Positions 17,510 through 28,894 of a stretch of 64,000 nucleotides of DNA are shown here, piece by piece. Numbering within the stretch: the first letter of the stretch is position 1; every line of letters starts with the position of its first letter. The notes below the pieces were generated by a model. The model saw only the letters and a program-made list of their open reading frames with translations. It had not been told where the DNA came from and made no database searches. The translations under genes and the position numbers were made by a program. The stretch lies in the NCBI GenBank assembly GCA_951799405.1, contig OX637363.1, forward strand, positions 6,324,001-6,388,000, written 5' to 3'. The DNA comes from Agapetus fuscipes (lineage: Eukaryota; Arthropoda; Insecta; Trichoptera; Glossosomatidae).

Positions 17510-17835
17510 CTCTAACTCTCTCCACTATGTGTAATTGTGTACTCTCTTAATTTATTTTACACAATTTGGTTCACAATTTACAAGAATTCATTTCTAGCTC
17601 TACTTCGAACTTCGCACTTTCATGTTTAATCGGCACATGCCTGAACACGATTTCGGTGTACATTTATACTCGTTCATACGGACGGTTCTCGACTGTTCTC
17701 GAACATAGTGGATGATTGCAATACCAGAGCGTTCCACCAGCGTGATAAGGATCACGTATGCACTAATACTACCATGGACCATACTAGTGCCAGACTGTAT
17801 GCATGCACAGTCGCACGTAGCAATAACATAGGCGC
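17510..17835 (-). repeat. LTR-B-like fragment, decayed
   Basis: Shares blocks with 47992-48255 in the same order: TCTCGACTGTTCT, ATAGTGGATGAT, ACCAGCGTGAT, ATCACGTATG, ACTAATACTA. It therefore probably descends from the LTR-B family seen intact at 61538-61887. Confidence 0.4.
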
Positions 17836-17865
17836 ATTTTTATTTGGCACTCAAAACGGTTGTCG

Positions 17866-18110
17866 GGGTTATAGCCGCGTGGGCCAAGAGGGCTGATTTT
17901 TCTAGCGTGTTTCGAATGGAACAACGTTGGTTCGATCCCCGCTTGGGTCACTTGACTTTAACTTTGACCCTGGTTCAACAGATGTAATTGGGTAATTATT
18001 ATTTAATAATTCATTAATAATTAACAATAATGAATTATTAAATGATGATATTAATACCTGTTTCTGGCCAGGTAGAATAGGTTGGTAAATTGCATTCCTC
18101 TTCACAAATC

Positions 18111-18147
<37 letters not shown>
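17866..18147 (+). repeat. S3 SINE (tRNA-derived) with poly-A
   Basis: The head GTCGGGGTTATAGCCGCGTG and the B box GGTTCGATCCC (17931-17941) sit farther apart than in S1 or S2, as in a long-variable-arm tRNA (Ser/Leu type). The body includes TGACCCTGGTTCAACAGATG and CTGGCCAGGTAGAA. It ends in about 30 A (18117-18147), the best-preserved poly-A tail in the window. Confidence 0.7.
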
Positions 18148-18149
<2 letters not shown>

Positions 18150-18157
18150 GAAGTCTT

Positions 18158-18335
18158 GCAAAGTGAACCATTTTCTACAGCATGGGTGGTCAGCCGCATA
18201 CCAACCTATAAGTCAAGGAACATATACAACAAGTTATATTTTTTTAAATCACAAATAATAATATGTATAAACGTCAAAACAAAAACAGAATACAAAATTC
18301 TAATTTTTTTTTTTAAGGAGTTACAAAGATATAAA
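18158..18335 (-). repeat. LINE-b 3' UTR and R1 5' part
   Basis: Only the GTGAACC to CCTTGAC part of R1 plus the adjacent LINE-b UTR remain. The R1 3' end is replaced by the S3 poly-A. Confidence 0.6.
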
Positions 18336-18539
18336 GAATTCGTTACAATTACAAAGTTTAACACTAGACCACGGAACGGTCATATTTTATTTTTGAAAAC
18401 ATATCTCGATGGACCTTCTTGTGGATGACCTTTCTGACACGCAAAGCTATTTTCTCTACCTGGCAATATTACCTACATTATTCGGAATATATCAACGTTA
18501 TTAAAATATCATATTATGTTCATTCTACCTTTATACGCA

Positions 18540-18715
18540 TATATTATATTAGGATGATTTATTTGCTGAGCGCTGTTTTTGTGTGAATCACACCTCGTGA
18601 GCACTCTACGATCTTTTTCAACTTTCAGATTTTAAAGCAAGACCTAGTTGCCGTAAAGCTATATGTGGTCGTTTGTAAATGCAGATGATTCTTCAAACCC
18701 ATAGAAGAGCGTTTT
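18540..18715 (-). repeat. S1 SINE, tail type B, decayed
   Basis: Tail TAGGATGATTTATTTGCTGA and GTGTGAATCACACCTC, then an eroded S1 body. Confidence 0.5.
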
Positions 18716-19300
18716 TTTTTGCCGATCTTTAATCTAAATTGAACAAAAAGAAGAAAAATCACTTTTTCATTAAGTACCTTATTGGCTTATGCAAAACAGA
18801 GCCGTTAAGATATATATATATATATGTATATATTGATTTTTTTCTGAAGCGCCGCTTTCACTAAAACTTAGTGACAAGGGCTCTTTATTCCGGGTATGAC
18901 CTTTTAAACAGGTACGTCTTCAGCTTCCTGCTGAAGCTTGACCTGTCCGGGTTGATGTTTGAAAATTAGTGAAATAAATATTTTTGACAGGAGGATGAAT
19001 GAGTTTTTTTTATGAAAATGCTATTTTCATGAAAATATAGAAGGTGTAATAAAAATTTGAGGAGATGACTGAAGAGAGTGGACATTTTGACAATATTATA
19101 AATTGCAAAAGTACATTGGCAGGCAGTTAATTCGCATTCCGAAAAGCGATTAATATTGCCGCCATCAAAGTTCGAGGGGTGGGAAATGAAATCGAAAATT
19201 CGAATCTCTTCGAACGTTTTTTCGAAAATTTTCATTTCAAAAGCACCTGGCCAACAAGCTTAGCTAAAGGAAATCAGTGGTTATGTCCTGAAACAGATTG
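18716..19300. other. No recognised feature
   Basis: Includes a TATA microsatellite at 18811-18832 and a GCTTCAGCTTCCTGCTGAAGC palindromic stretch near 18918-18938. No repeat family assigned. Confidence 0.35.
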
Positions 19301-19304
19301 ACCT

Positions 19305-19590
19305 TACGATAGCTCAGTTGGCAGAATGCTAGCGTTACATGCCAGAGAGCAAGGGTTCGATCTCCAGTAAAAATACACAAAAAGTATTTCCCGTTTCAGT
19401 GTTAATTTCAAACCTAATGTAAAAATACCGGAAAGGTTTATTCAGCTTTGAGAATAAATGAAAACCAGCTCTCTCGGGAGCTAGAAAATGATTGGCGTAA
19501 AGCCCACCCACGCGCTTGTGAAAATAAATAGGTTCCACACGCCACATGTGACCCCTTCGGAGACAACGCGATAAGCAATTAATTGTTTTA
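19305..19590 (+). repeat. S2 SINE, near-complete
   Basis: The A box TAGCTCAGTTGG at 19311-19322 and the B box GGTTCGATCTC near 19353 are readable. The body is diverged and the tail is lost after GACAACGCGATAAGC. Confidence 0.65.
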
Positions 19591-19649
19591 GTTCCAAAAG
19601 GAATTTTCAAATCTAGCCTTTAATCTATAATGACATTTGGAAAGGTTTT

Positions 19650-20070
19650 TTCACATTTTAGATTTACAATTCATGCTTGCTCTGAAGCTGACACGTGTAC
19701 ATTGCTGTTTAAACTTGCTGCAGGTGGATAAAAATCCAACTATCAAATCAACATACAACCCTGCAACTCTAGCTGACCTACCTTGAAATTGGGGTGACAC
19801 TGGCGGAGTAAACCAATTGTAAGACTATGGGTGGTCAGGTCAACCTCATATCTATCTAATCTTATCTAATCTAAGTTGCAAAGATTTGTTACATTGCGGA
19901 TTCACATTATATGCATTCTCACAAGCAGACACATACAAGTTCGCGCTTGCACATACCGCATGCGAACCTACAACATAAAAGCCCCCCAAATCTTAAATGG
20001 ATATACACCCTGTAACTCCTGCCGACCTTCCCTGAAAAAGGGGTGACATTGGCAAAAAGATACATTATTT
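19650..20070 (-). repeat. Two R1 copies head-to-tail
   Basis: A decayed copy at 19650-19848 is followed by a better one at 19855-20070 (ATCTAATCTAAGTTGCAAAG to GACATTGGCAAAAAG). Confidence 0.6.
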
Positions 20071-20516
20071 ACGGCATACGTTTTTGTCAAGGACTAATCA
20101 ATTTCGAATATTCGATTTCTCATCTGAATTTCTCCCACCCTCGGGCGTGTTAATTTATATGCTGAGCCTGATCCAGCGTTGTACGTGCGTCATCCCCTCC
20201 GTAAGTAGTCTCTCTCCCCATTGTCGGGCGGGCACAACGTTACACGGGCGCTCTCACGTGTCGCAACGACTTAACGTTGACGTGACGTCGCGATGACACT
20301 CGTTACGGCGCATATGACGCACATGAAAATTCATCACAGCGGTGTACACGTACTAGGGATGCCGCGAATAGCTGTAATGACGAATAGTCCAATACCGATT
20401 AGTCGCCATTTCCTATGTCGAATAATCAATCAACTAAGCTGCACTATATATGTACCTACTTACTTCTCACCACGTTGTGATCAAAGTGACGTATGTAGAA
20501 TCTAATTATTTTTACA
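20071..20516. other. Unassigned, CpG-rich in part
   Basis: CpG-dense stretch around 20220-20340. TAGGGATGC at 20354-20362 faces GCATCCCTA at 21499-21507, with ATACCGA repeats next to each. This could be hAT-type termini of an element interrupted by the SINEs between, but no 8-bp duplication was found. Confidence 0.3.
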
Positions 20517-20951
20517 GTTAAGGAGGCCGGCCTCACACCAACCACTTTCAGTTGTAGTGCGGATTTCCCAGCTCCCAGAGGGGGCTGGTTCTTATTTCTT
20601 GTGAAAGCTGAGTACACCTTGCCAGTATTTATTTTGGGTTTGAAATAGACACCGAAACGGGACATCATTTTGGCACCCTTGGTGGAGATCGATGCCTTAC
20701 CAACTGAGCTATCGATCGGACTTTTTACCAGCTTGGTCGTCGCTACAAAGCGACAATTCTCAAGCAGACCCAATTGGTGTAAGGCTGGGTGGACCTTCTG
20801 TGACCAATCTTTGGTAAAGGTGTATGAATTTTTCAAACCAGCGAAGAGCATATTTAAAAATATTAATGGTTTTTTTTGTGCTCTGCCGGGATGAAAACCC
20901 ACAACCTTCCATTTTCGAGTCGAAATGCTACCTCTGGACTACAGACCGATC
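20517..20951 (-). mobile_element. S1-S2 composite SINE, copy 2
   Basis: Read on minus: S1 head (20880-20951), S1 body, junction AAGCTGGTAAAAAGTCCGAT near 20720, then the S2 head (A box near 20703) and an S2 body truncated at 20517. Confidence 0.7.
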
Positions 20952-21146
20952 AAAAATAGACAATTCAGGTCAGACAAGTGGGCTGAATGAGTCTATTTTG
21001 TAATGGCTTTAAAAGTTTGATTATTTTTAAGTCTCTTGTTATTTTTGTGCCTTAAAAGTGTATTTAAGATGACTATATTCACAAAAATTCCAATAATCCT
21101 ATCTAGAGTAATATTTGGTATTCGACGAATAACATCATTCAATGAC

Positions 21147-21430
21147 CGGTGCGTAGTCTAGTGGTTAACACTTCATACTCGTGATTGGAAGGTGGTGGAT
21201 TCGAATTGCAGCGGAGAAAGAACAAATATTTTTCAAATTTGCTCTTCACTTGGTTGAAAAGTTAATCTGCCTTTACCAAAGACTGGTCAGCACAGATCCA
21301 TCCAGCTTTACACCAACTGGGTTTTGCTTGAGAATTGGCGCTTTCTACAGCGAGAACCAAGCTCGCAGAGGTCTCTTGAGGTGTGATTCACACAAAAAAC
21401 AGCGCTCACCAAATAAATCATCCTAATATT
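21147..21430 (+). repeat. S1 SINE, tail type B, full length
   Basis: Head from ACCGGTGCGTAGTCTAGTGG, B box eroded to GATTCGAATTG. The tail is the type-B block GAGGTGTGATTCACAC then AAATAAATCATCCTAATAT. Best reference for type B, 284 bp. Confidence 0.75.
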
Positions 21431-21859
21431 ATTGTTATAAAAAACATGTCAAGGAATGCCGAATACCGAATACCGAATAATAACTGGTATTAGCAGCATC
21501 CCTAAGATGTAACCTACATGTTGGAAATTTGTGTAGAACGCGGGGTTAGAGATTAATTAAACGTGCTATATGCCGGCAAATTGACACCTCGTTTCAATGA
21601 AGGGTGGCAAAAGTTGTAAAACATGCATAATTTTGCATATATTCAACCTGTTGAAGAAAGTTATGTGAAGAGCAATTAAGAGCGGTCGTACACAATGTAA
21701 AATATGTGAGACATTGGGTCTCCACTCAGACAAAAATCAAAATGAAGTGTGATTTCTCCCAACAAATCAAAAATTTGGTTGCATATACGTAAATCAGCTA
21801 ATGTACATCATCTTTCCTGTTCAATGGATGGACCAAAAATCCGAAATTGCGAATGAATG
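21431..21859. other. No recognised feature
   Basis: Contains the GAATACCGAATACCGAATAA repeat (21460-21480) noted with 20354. Otherwise unassigned. Confidence 0.35.
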
Positions 21860-22305
21860 GAATATCCAGAGTCATAATAAAAGAAGAGCCTGTATGAAAA
21901 AGATTATGACTCTAGAGAAACTGAAAGATGTATGTAAGGACAGAAAGAAATGACGGTTGATCTGTAATGTTGGCGGCTAGGGTTTATTAAATTGGAATTG
22001 GTTTTCTGTTCTGGTTTTGAAGGCCATAGATATAATTATTTATTGATTTAAAAAATGTAATGTGTCGTGTAATGTTCCTTGACTTATAGGTTGGTATGCG
22101 GCTGACCACCCATGCTGTACAAATGGTTCACTTTGCCAATGTCACCCCTGTCTCAGGGAAGGATGGCAAGAGTTGCAGGGTGTATGTACATTTGAGATTT
22201 GGTTTTTATGTTGTAGGTTCACTAGGTCTGGTTGTGAAAATGCATGTAATGTGAATCTTCAATGTAACATATCTTTGCAACTTAGATTAGATTAGATTTG
22301 ATCTA
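21860..22305 (+). pseudogene. LINE-b ORF2 end with 3' UTR and R1 tail
   Basis: The reading frame EWNIQSHNKRRACMKKIM continues to LKDVCKDRKK, then a TGA replaces the tryptophan codon, then RLICNVGG and stop (about 21985). The AT-rich UTR leads without a break into CCTTGACTTATAGG (22077) and the R1 body, ending TTAGATTAGATTAGA-like at 22300. This copy is the clearest evidence that R1 is a LINE 3' UTR. 5'-truncated, dead. Confidence 0.7.
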
Positions 22306-22599
22306 TTACCCACTTCCTAGAAATATTTTACCGGGGTTCTTACCAGAATTAAGCAATGAAATTTGATGTGTCATCAAATCATCAATTGTCAAATATTTAT
22401 TGGAGGTTGGTGCAGCAGGTCCTAAGAAATTAATATTTGATGTATGAAAGTGAAGCATGGACTGTTAATAGATTGATTGATTTCTAGTATTTCCAACAAG
22501 ACATCAAGCAACTAATGACGCTTTTAAGTTAGGTCTTCAATCATCCCTTTATGTTTTTGTTTATATGAAATTCTAAATTAAAAAAACACATTTTTTAAG

Positions 22600-22835
22600 G
22601 ATGGCTATTGTTCACCTAAACTATAAAAACTGGTTCACTCTTGCCAGTACGTCATTTCTGTTTCGAGAATTACAGGGCTTATTTTTTATGTTTATTTGGA
22701 ATTTGGATTTTATTTTGAAAAACACACATGCAGCGTGCGTAAGCCTGAAGTTATGCGTGTCTGCTTGTGGGCATGCATGAAATATTTATCTTAAACGTTA
22801 GTACATCCTTGCAACTTAGTTTATAGATAGACAGA
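22600..22835 (+). repeat. R1 copy, diverged
   Basis: TTCACCTAAACTATAAAAAC to CCTTGCAACTTAGTTTATAG. The stretch before it (22306-22600) carries a short LINE-a-like GAAAGTGAAGCATGGACTG at 22445-22463. Confidence 0.5.
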
Positions 22836-23124
22836 TAATATGTAAGGATGCCGAGGGACTTCTAACTTCGTTAACTGGTCGGGCCTTTTTCGTTAACTAG
22901 AAAACTTAGTCGATTAATTACAACACTTACAAGTTAATTGGGAAAAGTTAACTTCACTTTGGAGGAACTACAGTACCTACATAAAAGGGGAACCAATAAA
23001 CCACTTATTCTTTCAGTGCCACTTCTATCGAAGATCGGAAATCATCAAAGCTAATTTTACTTTAGATCCTGCTGTATTGCGAAGTATTAAAAAAAGTTGT
23101 GTAACCTAGAACCAATTTAACCTA

Positions 23125-23200
23125 TTTATTTTTACAGGTAAAAGGGCCGACCTTACGTCTACCATTTCAGTTAAAACGGAGGTTTTACCAAATACCGAGA
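23125..23200 (-). repeat. S2 SINE fragment
   Basis: CTATTTATTTTTACAGGTAA and CCGACCTTACG of the S2 tail half. Confidence 0.4.
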
Positions 23201-23204
23201 TTCC

Positions 23205-23455
23205 TTAACTTATTGGTTGGGATGAGGCTGACCACCCATACTGTAAAAAATGGTTCACTCTTCCAATGTCACCCATGTTTCAGAAAAGTACGTAAAGAGT
23301 TGCATGGCTTGTGTTCATTTGATTTTGGATTTTTATATTGTAGGTTCACATGCGGCATGTGTTAGCGCGAACTTATACGTGATTACATGTGAGAATGCAT
23401 ATAATGTGAAACTCTAATGTTACATATCTTTGCAACTTAGGTTAGATTAGATGGT
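23205..23455 (+). repeat. R1 copy
   Basis: CCTTAACTTATTGGTTGGGA to GCAACTTAGGTTAGATTAGA. Confidence 0.7.
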
Positions 23456-23721
23456 ACAGAGAAGTTTATGGACACAGGACGCTGGCTACCACCTGGCACG
23501 TGCACCTGCACGTTCCACATGAAGAAGCTCCTGGAAGACAGGTGGAAACCTTCAAACATTTGGTCACCGCCATGGTCTGGAGACCATCAAGTTTAAATTC
23601 TCAACCAAACCAAATAATGCATCTTTTTGTTCATCACCTTTTTGTTTCCATAAAAAACGTAAATATTGTAAATAAATTTATTCATTGAGTTAAGTGCACT
23701 TATTTAAGGTGTAATTATCTA

Positions 23722-23870
23722 TGATCTAAGTTGCAAAGACATATTGGTATTCTAGATCTAAATCTTATCTATGTTGCAAAGATATATATCATTTGAGATT
23801 CATATTAAATGCATTCCCACAAGCAGACACGTATAAGTTCGCGCTAACACATGCCGCATGTAGGTACATC
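23722..23870 (-). repeat. R1 3' ends, partly duplicated
   Basis: Two GTTGCAAAGA tails 40 bp apart, the second continuing to the AACACATGCCGCATGTA block. Confidence 0.6.
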
Positions 23871-23954
23871 ATGGATGTCTCCAATTCAAAGATCAAGAGG
23901 ATGGCAACCAACAGAGACAGATGGCTGGCACTACAAGGCACTGCTTCTAGAAGA

Positions 23955-24285
23955 TTGTGTTTGTCTGTCTAACTCTCTGTTTACCTATCTGCGTATCTGT
24001 CAGTCTGTCTGTCTATCTGTCTGTCTGTCTGTCTATCTGTCTGTCTGCCTGTCTGTCCGCTCGTCTGTCTGTCTGCCTCTCTGTATGTCTGTCTGTCTGT
24101 CTGTCTGCCGGTCTGTCCGCTCGTCTGTCTGTCTATCTGTCTGTCTGCCTCTCTGTATGTCTGTCTGTCTGTCTGTCTACCGGTCTGTTCGCTCGTCTGT
24201 CTGTCTATCTGTCTGTCTGCCTCTCTGTATGTCTGTATGTCTGTCTGTCTGTCTGCCTCTCTGTATGTCTGTCTGTCTGTCTGTG
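23955..24285 (+). repeat. (TCTG)n microsatellite
   Basis: About 330 bp of TCTG/TCTA tetranucleotide repeats with a higher-order unit of about 92 bp marked by CCGGTCTGTCCGCTCG. The two long ORFs across it are Cys/Leu/Ser low-complexity translations of the repeat. Confidence 0.9.
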
Positions 24286-24659
24286 TGGTCCCATTCCATC
24301 TGTGGATGCAATTTCCTACAAATTACGAAATCGTGAAACACAAATCACGCAAAAGTCTAAAACGACATTTCGGCGTTAACCAAAAGTAGCTCTTATATCG
24401 TTTTAACATAAGAACTATGCTGCCTAGCTGGCGCTTAAAGCAATTTGACAAGGAAACGCTAATTTACATTGAAATGGGCTTTTACCTTAATGCCTATTAC
24501 AGATGACCGTTTTTGCGTGGCATTTTTGCATGTATGTATATCACTCAAGAGTGGTCGTGTAGCGTGAAATTTGAGTGTCATTCAAACGAGATGACTTCAA
24601 AATAAATGCATGACATTCACCTGTAAGTCTGTAACTGGTTTAGTTTTCCCATGAAAAAA
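24286..24659. other. No recognised feature
   Basis: No repeat or coding signal seen. Confidence 0.4.
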
Positions 24660-24840
24660 AAACCGATATGTAGTCCAGTGGTAACACTTCGGACTCGGGA
24701 ATGGAAGGTACTGGGTTCAAATCCCGTCGGGGCATAAAAAATGTACTATTTATATGTTTGAATTTGCTCTTCGCTGGGTTGAAAAAATCATTAACCGTTA
24801 CCAAAAAAAATAATAAAGAATTACGCAAAAAAAAAAAAAA
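24660..24840 (+). repeat. S1 SINE, 3'-truncated
   Basis: Head ATGTAGTCCAGTGGTAACAC, B box GGTTCAAATCC (24715-24725). The body stops at AACCGTTACC and is followed by A-rich sequence. Confidence 0.65.
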
Positions 24841-24841
24841 A

Positions 24842-25175
24842 ACGCAACTAAGCTACACATATAGTGTAACGTCTTGCCGTGTTATTCCAGAAGGGTTCGT
24901 ACGTGGCAAGTGAACCTACTTATTTTTACAGGTAAGGGTGCCGGCCTTACGCCAGCCACTTTAGTGAAGGCGGGGGGGGGGGGGTTTCCCAGCTCCCGAG
25001 GGGGCTGGTACTCATTTCTTGTGAAGGCTGAGTAAACCTTGCCGGATTTTTATTTAAGATTTGAGATAAACACCAAAACAGGAAATCATTTCTGTCACCC
25101 TCGCCTCGGCGGGATTCGAACCCGAGCTCTCAGCATAGGATGCAAGCACTCTACCAACTGAGCTATCGACCGGGC
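24842..25175 (-). repeat. S2 SINE, full length
   Basis: From the CGCAACTAAGCTACACATAT tail to the head near 25146-25172 (A box AGCTCAGTTGG, B box GGTTCGAATCC at 25110-25120). A 15-G run sits at 24970-24984. Confidence 0.75.
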
Positions 25176-25836
25176 AAATAGAATTTAATTGTAAAAACTC
25201 GTACCAAGAGATTTGTGTTACTTTTACTATAAAGCATCTCACACAACGAGTTTTATGAAAACAAGCCGTTTCAATCCGGGTTTGTCATTTTGGGGGACTG
25301 ACTCTAAGTGCTGTTAAAAGCTTTCTTGTAGAGCGGCCGGCGTCTGTGGGGTGTACTCAGGTTTTATTAACATTATTATTTTTGGAAAACCACTATTTCC
25401 TGTATAAATACTTATTATTTGATTGTTATATTTTATTAAGCATGTCAATCTGAATTTAAGATATAATTCTGTTTTTTTCGCAAAATTGACACGTTAAAAA
25501 ATATTTACATTTCTCTTTGTTTTATATTGTTTTTTAGCACGCAATGTTTTTCAGTAAGTTCCTCTCTAATTAAGGATTGTAAATTTTTCACAATTTTTGC
25601 ATTTCGACAGAACTAAGCAATTTTTAAATTGTCTGCTGAAAAACAGACGCGGGTTTGATAAAATTTCTCTATCGTATTTATTTCGACATTTTACTGTTTT
25701 GTTCCCACTGTGACTAACGGAAATAAATTGATTAGATAGACAAGACAAAATTTGTATAGCGCCTTTTATGACAGTGTGTCACTACAAAGGCGCTTGTCCG
25801 TATGATTGGACGAAGAGGTGAGTCTTGAGACCTCTT
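25176..25836. other. No recognised feature
   Basis: AT-rich, no assigned repeat. Confidence 0.4.
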
Positions 25837-26110
25837 TTAAATGGTCTCTTCATATCCAGTTCCCTCAGTGAGGCGGGAATAGCATTCCAAGTCATTGGAG
25901 CGGCCGCTGTCTCCAAAAACAGTGCGGGGCCTTCTTGCAGGGATGTCCAGGCAGCTGGTTCTTGATGCAGCTGACCTCAGTGTTTGTCCGCGCGAGGTTG
26001 TAGTAGCTGGAGACACCAGCTCCATCATGTACCCCGACGCACTCCCACGCAGTGCTTTGAAGGTGAGCAAACCGACTTTAAAAGTGATTCCACAAGGCCA
26101 AACGGACTCA
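25837..26110 (-). pseudogene. LINE reverse transcriptase C-terminal domain, CR1/L2-like
   Basis: The minus-strand frame reads LLTFKALRGSASGYMMELV, then SRGQTLRSA, DIPARRPRTVFGD and ECYSRL. This order matches the conserved C-terminal tail of many CR1/L2/Rex-type RTs: a thumb helix with FKALHG, an LRS block, then a TFG block before the LWN region. Upstream RT motifs are absent and the frame is only about 80 codons, so it is a dead remnant. It is unrelated in sequence to LINE-a and LINE-b. GC content is visibly higher than the flanks. Confidence 0.6.
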
Positions 26111-26149
26111 AAGGAAAAAGCGCCAATGGACTCTAGACATTTTTGAATT

Positions 26150-26335
26150 TACAATGTTTTTCTTGGTGAGCAAACTTGTATGGGACTGCCGTCCTTAGCA
26201 ACCAATGTAAAAACATTTATTTGCTCTGTCGTCGTGCAAAGAGGGTGTCTCCTGAAGACGTTAGCTACCTCGCTAGCGAAACGTCGAGAATAATATAAGT
26301 TCTCTAGTACCGCTTCGTCTAATATCCAATCTAAC
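26150..26335 (+). repeat. H3 element with intact hammerhead-like core
   Basis: Core at 26248-26289: TCTC, CTGAAGA, extra C, stem II GTTAGC/GCTAGC (one G-U), GAA, palindrome ACGT, C at 26285, then GAGA pairing with TCTC. Confidence 0.55.
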
Positions 26336-26692
26336 CTAATGTAAGTTGCAATGATATGTAACATTGGGGATCCACATTATGTAAATTTTCACAAGCAACC
26401 ACGTACAAGTTTGCGCTTTTACATGCCGCATGTGAACCTACAATATAAAAATCCAAATCTCAAATGAACATACACCCTGCAACTCTTGCCGACTTCCCTG
26501 AAACAGCGCTGACATTGGCAAAGTGAACCATTTTCTACAGCATGGGTGGTTAGACACATACCGTCCTTTAAGTCAAACAGCTACATTTTTATTGAAATCA
26601 AAAATTATAATATGTGTAAACATCAAAACAAGAACAGAATACAAAATTCTAATTTATAAAATCCCATACTAGCCGCCAACATTACATACGCA
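26336..26692 (-). repeat. R1 plus LINE-b 3' end
   Basis: Covers the whole R1 (CTAATGTAAGTTGCAATGAT to the CCTTTAAGTCAAAC end), the LINE-b UTR and the final codons (AGCCGCCAACATTACA, 26671-26686). Confidence 0.7.
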
Positions 26693-27112
26693 CTGCTAAT
26701 AATAAACAAAACACAAAAATAACATGTTTTGGAATACTAAAAATATTATTATTATCTTTATAGTTCGCCTCTGTATATTTACCTGTATAGAAGTTACACT
26801 AATACTATTACATTGTCACTCACTCCCGCCATCGCTCCTCGTGTACGCACACAGGTAGCAGGTAGGCAAACAAAACTAATCTTATCTCTTTCTTATTCGT
26901 GTAATTACCCCTGCAGAAGAAAAGAGATAGCAAGTCATTGTTCATGAGCTCACCTGTAAAAAAATCAGGGCTGCTACCAAATAAACTGCAGCTCTAATAT
27001 TTTACAAAAAAAGTCAGGTTTATAAATGTTAACTTCAAAATTTTCTATTTTTTGGAAAATCGTGAAATTAAAATTGATGAAAACAACACGCAATAAATAT
27101 ACGACTTCTAAT
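26693..27112. other. No recognised feature
   Basis: AT-rich with no assigned family. Confidence 0.4.
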
Positions 27113-27114
27113 CC

Positions 27115-27300
27115 AATCTAATGTAAGTTGCAAAGATAATATGTAACATTGGGGATTCACACTAAATGCATTATCACAAGCAGACACGGACATGTTCGCG
27201 CTTGCACATGCCGCATGTGAACTTACAACATAAAAACCCAAATCTCAAATGGACGTACACCCTGCAATTCTTGCCGTCCTTCCCTGGACTTCAATCATGG
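27115..27300 (-). repeat. R1 copy, 5'-truncated
   Basis: Tail CTAATCCAATCTAATGTAAG to CTTGCCGTCCTTCCC. Confidence 0.65.
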
Positions 27301-27304
27301 AAAT

Positions 27305-27420
27305 CCAGTAGAACCTATTTATTTCACTGGCCAGAAGAGCAACCTTACGCCAGTATGTTTACTTGATGTATTTGTTTTTCTGTTCCCGAGGTCAGTGGTT
27401 TTTATTTCATTTAAAGGATA
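27305..27420 (-). repeat. S2 SINE fragment, decayed
   Basis: GAACCTATTTATTTCACTGG and CCTTACGCCAG from the S2 tail half. Confidence 0.4.
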
Positions 27421-27444
27421 AGTTTATTGCACTATTAGTTACAT

Positions 27445-27505
27445 AGCAGAGGCTCTGGCCACCCTTAGCGGAATGGCGACAGAGTTACAGTGACAAACCT
27501 AGCTT
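27445..27505 (+). repeat. LINE-a 3' end fragment
   Basis: GCAGAGGCTCTGGCCACCC and AGCGGAATGGCGACAGAG, the bases around the LINE-a stop codon. Confidence 0.5.
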
Positions 27506-27539
27506 TTTATTAATTGCAAGGTAGGAAACGTTATTTCAA

Positions 27540-28573
27540 TTTAACTATCGACGGAGACTCTACACAAAAAGATTATGTGTTTCCGTAAATTTGTTTGATT
27601 TTTTTTTCAATAAGTGGATGTTTTCGAGATTTGCACACCCCTAGATAAAAGCTGTTTCTACACACAGGTTCTTCGAGCTCCATTCATAGTGTAAAAGTTG
27701 TTTACACAAAACGTTTATCTCTTTCTCTCCCAACTCATTTGCTCACACGTACAAAAGAGACAGGTATAGTTTTGTCCGTGTTGCGCACGCGTCGGTCTTG
27801 CAGCGATCTACCACACCGACTCAGATCAACGGTCTTCTCTTTCCGCGGCCAACGTCACGGCGTTCCTATTTTTTCAAAAAAGCAAAAGCCAACATTCCAG
27901 TCTGCCGCGCAGCGCCAGTGCGCACTCCCAAATTCAAAAAAAATGTTGAAATAAATAAAAAACGATCAAAGTGTCTCGTGTGCATGTACAAAACAAATTC
28001 AATTCATACGTTTGAATAACAGTGTTCGATTGTTCGAATTTCAAATTCATATTCCATTTTCGAATGAACGGTTTCGGTGTTTTCGCGAATTTGTCGGAAT
28101 TCTTTTGGCCGCGTGCGCATGTGTGAGTGTTCGTTGGTGTATGAAAAAATATTATTATATGCATGTGTATGTGTAGTCCACTTTAACGAGAATCACTAGG
28201 TATATTCTAGTTTAAAAAAATAGTGTTCCATTGCAAATTTAATTTTTTAAATTCTTGCGATTTAAAAATAAAGTAGTTCTTCATTCCAATTTTGAATAAG
28301 AATATCATTCCACGTTTTTTGTTGTTGAATAAAGTGCTCATGCCAATATAAGATTTAAATTAGGATTTAACTTAATTTTCAAAACAGTGTCAAGTGGAAG
28401 TGGGTAGTTTTGTTTTTATTCGCCTGTGTTTTAAAATATAAAAAAAAATATATACATCAAAATTTAAAATTAAATTGTGGAGTGTTTTTGTTGTTGTTCA
28501 GTGTACAAATCTGTGTTGAAATAAATTTGTATTTTTTCACTGGGATATACTTTCGAAATTTCGTCAGCATATG
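27540..28573 (+). promoter_or_regulatory. Candidate host promoter / first exon
   Basis: The longest stretch here with no recognisable repeat. CpG density rises at 27780-27925 (TTGCGCACGCGTCGG, CCGCGGCCAACGTCACGGCG). An AT-rich leader follows, and at 28571-28579 an ATG is directly followed by GTAAGT, a strong splice donor. A first exon ending just after the start codon is a known arrangement in insect genes. No TATA box, acceptor or downstream exon can be shown, so this is a weak call. It could equally be an LTR or an unrecognised repeat. Confidence 0.25.
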
Positions 28574-28894
28574 GTAAGTGCCTGTTTATTTTTTGTAAGA
28601 CTTAATTTTTAAATCTACATATTTAATTAATTATAATATACTATTTTTTATCTGTTAATTACATCAGCCTAGTTTTATGTAGGTACATATTTCTCATGTA
28701 AATAATTTATGTAATATTATTATTCTAAGTTTTTTTTTAAATTAAACTTCGGAACTGGTTGTGTCAGAAGGTACTCGTGTTGTCAAATATTCTATTTTTA
28801 AAACTGTTGCCATGACAACGAGTAAATGTAATAATTTTAGGTAACATTCTATATTTAAACTGTGAGCAGACATTATTATTTTAAATACTTATTC

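Noticed and set aside
20354..21507. A hAT element bounded by TAGGGATGC and GCATCCCTA
   Set aside because: Termini are only 9 bp and no matching 8-bp flanks were found; kept as a note only.
23851..24379. Two overlapping ORFs of 140-161 codons rich in Cys, Leu, Ser and Val
   Set aside because: They are translations of the TCTG microsatellite; all frames of such a repeat stay open.
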